Assembly: GCF_014653695.1 (NCBI RefSeq)
Contig: NZ_BNAR01000006.1
Coordinates: 1-64,000, forward strand
Reading direction: 5' to 3'
Origin: Lentzea cavernae
GTDB lineage: Bacteria > Actinomycetota > Actinomycetes > Mycobacteriales > Pseudonocardiaceae
DNA length: 64,000 nt
Each line of letters opens with the position of its first letter. The stretch's first letter is position 1. The notes under the pieces are model-generated. The model searched no databases. It worked only from the letters and a program-made list of their open reading frames with translations, and was not told the origin of the DNA. The position numbers were made by a program, and so were the translations under genes. Below, in pieces: positions 60,361-64,000 of this stretch.

Positions 60361-60792
60361 CTACAGCAGCGAGAAGCGCCTCGTCAGGGCGGAAACGCGG
60401 TTGCGCGGACCGAAAACGGCCACCCCCACGTAATCGATCTCATCGCCGGGAGTTCCAGCCAACGTCGCCAGGTAGTCCTCATACGCACGGGCACGACGGG
60501 CGACCTCGTTGAACCCCACGACCAACAGGTCCGGCCGGTCGGCAGCTTTGACGAACAACTCCCGCAACTGCTCTCGGCTCGCGGTCACGACAGGAATGGG
60601 ATGGGTGTTCAAACCGAGGTGCACTCCGCCCGACGCGTCCTTGCCGTCCTCGCCGAGGGAATCCGCGATCCGGCCTCCCATGCTGAGCCCCAGAACTGCG
60701 GCAGCGTTGACCGCATGACCGCTGGGCAGCGTTTCATCGATCACGATCACGAGCTTGGTGGTCTGTCGCGCAACTTCCGTTTCACTGGACAC
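60361..60792 (-). CDS. DUF2000 family protein
   Basis: A protein of about 143 residues. I prefer the GTG at 60792 (SSETEVARQTTKLVIVIDET) because DUF2000 begins with the KLVIVID strand; a GTG at 60867 would add 25 residues. Features are LPSGHAVNAAAVLGLSMGGR, GLNTHPIPVVTASREQLREL and VVGFNEVARRARAYEDYLA. The fold resembles peptidyl-tRNA hydrolase II; biochemical function is unknown. The gene stands alone, with no ribosome site I can defend. Confidence 0.82.
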   Translation of the reverse strand: MSSETEVARQTTKLVIVIDETLPSGHAVNAAAVLGLSMGGRIADSLGEDGKDASGGVHLGLNTHPIPVVTASREQLRELFVKAADRPDLLVVGFNEVARRARAYEDYLATLAGTPGDEIDYVGVAVFGPRNRVSALTRRFSLL

Positions 60793-60949
60793 AGCGAGAA
60801 AACCTAGGCGAAAAGGCGGCGCAGACCACTCAGTCGTGAACTTCGTTCGGCAGATCGAATGCTTCACCGATCATTGCCGAACCTCATTCGGCGGTAGCCG
60901 TTTCTGTCGACCGTTTTGACATGGGCTCGCGTGCCGGTCGGAATGGGAG

Positions 60950-61500
60950 ACCTCGGTCAGATGCGGAGTTGGCGCCCGCTTGGCCGGTCGCGATGAACAC
61001 GCACTCGCCCCGCGCACCGGGCAGATCTCACTCGGCTACGGCAACTACCTGCCCCGCGATCCCGCCTTGACCGGGCCCTGGATCGCGCGGACCACCTCGG
61101 CGTGGTCAGCGCGACCGAGAACAGATTCGCCGCCAGGTCGGACATCGCCGTCGAGGACCTCCACGACGAGCCCAGGTGTCCGCGGCGGCGTGCGCTGGTG
61201 ATTCTCCAGCACCGACATCGGCGCCTTCGCCGAGCACCACTCGCCTACCGGCAAGTCCTTCGTCGTGCCCGTCCTGTCCCACTTCGAGATGGCGGGCGCC
61301 AAGATCCAGCGATGCGAGGACTACTACCCACCTGCCCGTGCGAACACTGCGCTGTTACCGCTCGGCAGGGCTCTTCGCGCCCACGTCGCGCTCGGGTACG
61401 GGGCTGGGGATCGCCCCGCGGCTGGTGCTGGAGACCAGCGGTGCCGCAGACAAGCTCACTGTGGTCGCGTCCGGTCTCGCTCCTCTCCCCATCGAGCTCT
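60950..61500 (+). pseudogene. Degenerate coding remnant, SnoaL/epoxide-hydrolase-like piece
   Basis: Protein-like pieces occur in several plus-strand frames but no frame is continuous: ISLGYGNYLPRDPALTGPW, then VVSATENRFAARSDIAVEDL, then in another frame FAEHHSPTGKSFVVPVLSHF and EMAGAKIQRCEDYY. The last looks like the end of a limonene-epoxide-hydrolase/SnoaL-type cone fold (FEM..GKI.RC.DYY). I read this as decayed DNA, possibly of more than one gene. Confidence 0.35.
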
Positions 61501-61859
61501 GAGTGCGCCGCACCACCCGTTGTAGCGGCCCCGTGGGAGCTGGCAACGAGCCGTCCTGAGTCATTGGCGCCGGCGACGAGTCCCGCCAGGGGTCTGCCGG
61601 ACGGACCATGCTCGGCCGAGCTCTGAGCCTGTCGAACACGGGCTCGTCCGGTCGGCCTCGATGGAGCGGATCGACGCGGGCCGGCGCCTCAGCGGTGCGG
61701 CCGACCACGACAGCTCCCTGCCATGGTGGTGCCGCTCGACTCGCCCGAACTCGCGCTCGCGAACGACATCGAGGTTGCCAGCCACCCCGTCCTCGTCACA
61801 AATCAATCAGCAGCTGTCGCCCCTGTCCAGACTCTTGCCGCGGCGATCGTCTCCACCGT

Positions 61860-62375
61860 CAAGCATCAGTCCCGGCAGACAGGAGACAACAACCACGACG
61901 CCATTCCCGCGTACGAGCCGGATCCAGACCCGAGGTAGGCCGCAATCGAGCTGACAGGATCACGCGGCCGCCGGGCGAGGTGAGCAAGTCCCTGACCGCC
62001 TCGGTCGGCAGAACCACGGTCAGCACGTCCGCGCGCAAGTTGCCCAGTCAGTGCCATGCCGCGCCGCCCACTCCCCCGGTCTGCTCGGACGAAGCTCCGA
62101 TCTCCACACTGGTGACCAGGACGTCAACCCTGCCGAACTGCTCGGCGTGCCGCTTGGTCACCTGCTCCGCCTGGTCGGGTTCACTGAGGTCGGCGACCAG
62201 CGTGCTCACCTGCCCGGAGATCCTGTTCGCCGCCTTCCCCAGGACCTCGACGCGCCTGCCCATGATCACAACCTCGTTGCCGTCGAGCGCGAACCGCTCA
62301 CCGGCCGACTGCTCATCAGACTCCGCGGATCGGGCGCGTCGAACCGGTCTCGAACTCGCCGCGATCTGTTCGACC
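61860..62375 (-). pseudogene. Decayed short-chain dehydrogenase/reductase
   Basis: SDR sequence is recognisable on the minus strand: ALDGNEVVIMGRRVEVLGKA, VSTLVADLSEPDQAEQVTKR, FGRVDVLVTSVEIG, then an in-frame TGA after GAAWH (62048), then LTSPGGRVI and, in another frame, VSSIAAYLGSGSGSYAGM. The first Rossmann strand with the glycine motif and the Tyr-x3-Lys site are not intact (YAGMA replaces YxxxK). The in-frame stop plus a frame change show genuine decay rather than a single sequencing slip. Confidence 0.7.
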
Positions 62376-62556
62376 AGTGATCGGTGTCCGTTCGGGCGGC
62401 GTGCCCGATCTTCGTGTCCCCGGTCGCCGCTCAAGCTGGACGAAGTGTCCACAGTGGCGTCTAATTCTGCCCAAGCGCGCAATCAATCCACTGTGGACTA
62501 TAGCGCGCCGTCGATCGGAACTCTTTCCACTTTTCCAGGACATGCAGGAGAAAAAC

Positions 62557-62931
62557 ATGGACTCGACCGTGTCCAACTTCGTGACGATCATCATCAGTCT
62601 TGTTCTGATCGCCGCGATGTGGCAGGTCTTCACCAAGGCGGGACGACCCGGCTGGGGCGCCATCGTCCCCGTCTACAACCTCTACCTGTTGGTGAAGACC
62701 GCAGGCAGGCCCGGCTGGTGGGTCGTGCTGTACCTCGTGCCCGTCGTCAACATCGTCGCGCACCTCCTCGTCTCGCTCGATCTCGCGCGATCCTTCGGCA
62801 AGAGCAAGGCGTTCGGTGTCGTGGGACTGTGGCTGTTCAGCGTGGTCGGACTCGCGATCCTTGGATTCGGCGGTGCGCGGTACACCGGTGTGGACCGTGC
62901 CGGGCAGGACAGCGCCGCCTTCGCTCACTGA
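62557..62931 (+). CDS. DUF5684-like small membrane protein
   Basis: A 124-residue membrane protein. I chose the ATG at 62557, spaced 7 bp from AGGAG. Hydrophobic helices at about 6-22, 45-65 and 80-105 surround a short motif, KAGRPGWGAIVPVYNLYLLV and KTAGRPGWWVVLYLVPVVNI, two copies of a GRPGW element typical of the family. Function is unknown. The DUF4436 gene follows 55 bp downstream on the same strand, and the two probably share a transcript. Confidence 0.85.
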   Translation: MDSTVSNFVTIIISLVLIAAMWQVFTKAGRPGWGAIVPVYNLYLLVKTAGRPGWWVVLYLVPVVNIVAHLLVSLDLARSFGKSKAFGVVGLWLFSVVGLAILGFGGARYTGVDRAGQDSAAFAH

Positions 62932-62986
62932 GACGACCTCCCCTGAGCACAAAGGCTTCTGGACTAGAAGAAACAGGATTACAGCC

Positions 62987-63847
62987 ATGCAGGAAAGTGC
63001 GCCGTCGCGGCGCTGGCTCAAGGTGCTCATCCCGGTCGCGATCGCTGTGGTGATCACCGGCGCCAGTCTGAGCGCTTACCTCGTCGAACGGTCGCAAGGG
63101 CAGACCATGCACACCATGGGCGACGCTGCGACGCCTGACCGGCTCGACGTGCAGTTCTACGTGCAGAAGGTCGACCCGGTCACCGAAGAGGTCTCCGCGC
63201 AGGTCTTCGTCGAGCCCGCCGGGCGGTTCGCCGACCAGGACGGCATGCCCGCGAACGACATCACCCTCTACGTCAACGCGATCAAGGGGGACGTGCTCTC
63301 GTTCAAGGCCGGCAAGAACCCGAGCGTGGCGGACGTGCGCGTACCGCTGACCACCGGTGTCATCACGGACTACCCGTTCGACCGCTATGGCGTCGATTTC
63401 GGGTTTTACGCGGAGACCGCGGCCGACTCCATCCCGGTGAACGTGACGTTCAGCAGCGCGGACTCGTTCTTCAGGCTTGAACCGGGACAGGGGAAGTCCG
63501 AATCAGGCGGACTCGAGTTCAGCGCGACGGCCAGTCGTACCACGGGGATGTTCGCATTCGCCATCTTCATCATGATCTTCATGTGGTGCCTGAGCATCTC
63601 CGCGGTGATCGCGGCACTCTACGCGGTGGGTGGCAAGCACGGCCTGCTCTGGCCGTCGATGAGCTTCATGGGAGCACTTCTGTTCGCGTTGGTGCCTCTG
63701 CGGAACGCCGTACCGGGATCGCCGCCGATCGGTTCGGTCGTCGACTTCGGGTCGTTCTTCATCGCCGAGACGCTGATCTCGCTCTCCCTCATCACCACAG
63801 TCGTTGTGGGCTATCGGACCGAGTTGAGGAAGAAGGCCGCTGCCTGA
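62987..63847 (+). CDS. DUF4436 membrane protein
   Basis: A 286-residue protein. An N-terminal helix (LKVLIPVAIAVVITGASLSA) anchors an outside beta domain of about 150 residues (RLDVQFYVQKVDPVTEEVSA; PLTTGVITDYPFDRYGVDFG), followed by three C-terminal membrane helices (GMFAFAIFIMIFMWCLSISA and others) and a basic end. This is the DUF4436 layout common in actinobacteria; no biochemical function is known. ATG at 62987. A strong hairpin follows its stop. Confidence 0.9.
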   Translation: MQESAPSRRWLKVLIPVAIAVVITGASLSAYLVERSQGQTMHTMGDAATPDRLDVQFYVQKVDPVTEEVSAQVFVEPAGRFADQDGMPANDITLYVNAIKGDVLSFKAGKNPSVADVRVPLTTGVITDYPFDRYGVDFGFYAETAADSIPVNVTFSSADSFFRLEPGQGKSESGGLEFSATASRTTGMFAFAIFIMIFMWCLSISAVIAALYAVGGKHGLLWPSMSFMGALLFALVPLRNAVPGSPPIGSVVDFGSFFIAETLISLSLITTVVVGYRTELRKKAAA

Positions 63848-63850
63848 AAC

Positions 63851-63884
63851 CGGGCCGGGGTCTCACACGCGTGACCCCGGCCCG
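63851..63884 (+). terminator. Hairpin terminator after the DUF4436 gene
   Basis: A perfect 12-bp stem: CGGGCCGGGGTC (63851-63862) with GACCCCGGCCCG (63873-63884), 4 bp after the stop. Confidence 0.88.
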
Positions 63885-64000
63885 CAGCGCAGTGTGGAAG
63901 GGACAGCAAGCGGGCTACGTTGTTGATCCGGCGGAATCATGAGCCGGCCCTTGCGGCAGGGAACTCCGGCACTCGCCGGAGCTGGCGGAGTCGATGCGCC

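Overview
The window is high-GC actinobacterial DNA, most likely from a Pseudonocardiales-type filamentous actinomycete. The signs are frequent GTG/TTG starts, a FAAL-loaded polyketide synthase, mycothiol-type arsenate reductases, an FdxA ferredoxin, a DUF2637 protein and secreted YD-repeat proteins. No rRNA or tRNA gene was recognised. The left edge cuts the housekeeping gene ahcY; the right edge lies beyond a DUF4436 membrane protein.

Region 1 (0.6-24 kb) is a MerR-controlled metal and natural-product island. Five MerR-type regulators (one a fragment) surround a SAM methyltransferase, an APC permease, a YnfA protein, an FAAL-ACP-KS-AT-DH-KR-ACP polyketide synthase, a TubC-Cy-A(Cys)-PCP-TE peptide synthetase, a ferredoxin, a P1B ATPase with a Cys-Ser-Cys transport motif, an AhpD-like protein, a small CC-motif protein and a DHA2 exporter. 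Two sets of 19-bp-spacer MerR promoters tie these together. One near-identical pair precedes the methyltransferase (2664-2694) and the ferredoxin-NRPS-PKS operon (17857-17887). A second trio precedes the ATPase, the CC protein and the exporter. The inferred product is a short fatty acyl chain, extended by one malonate unit and joined to cysteine as a thiol or thiazoline, plausibly a metal ligand.

Region 2 (24-34.3 kb) is an arsenic island: arsM, arsR, an ArsO-like flavoprotein, acr3, a second arsR, two arsenate reductases (one frameshifted), an MFS/flavoprotein pair, an ArsR-acetyltransferase fusion and a frameshifted flavoprotein.

Region 3 (34.3-50.6 kb) is a patchy accessory zone: a broken DinB-like gene, a Ymh/TIGR02391-like protein, a GNAT-PIN-PUA-like fusion beside an ASCH protein, a DUF2637 protein beside a decayed serine recombinase, two YD-repeat (RHS-like) genes with glycine-zipper tails, a possible two-helix immunity protein, and four degenerate repeats spaced 70-74 bp.

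Region 4 (50.6-64 kb) is a cell-envelope and signalling block: GAF-ANTAR, class F sortase with a DUF4397 surface protein, DedA, a SAM methyltransferase, a NarL-type two-component system flanked by TCCTC/GAGGA dyads, DoxX, a CrtI-like oxidoreductase, a monooxygenase, DUF2000, a decayed stretch with SDR remains, and DUF5684 and DUF4436 membrane proteins. Four reading frames (28.7, 33.3, 34.4 and 49.3 kb) are each broken by what looks like one missing base, so assembly error should be excluded before calling them dead.
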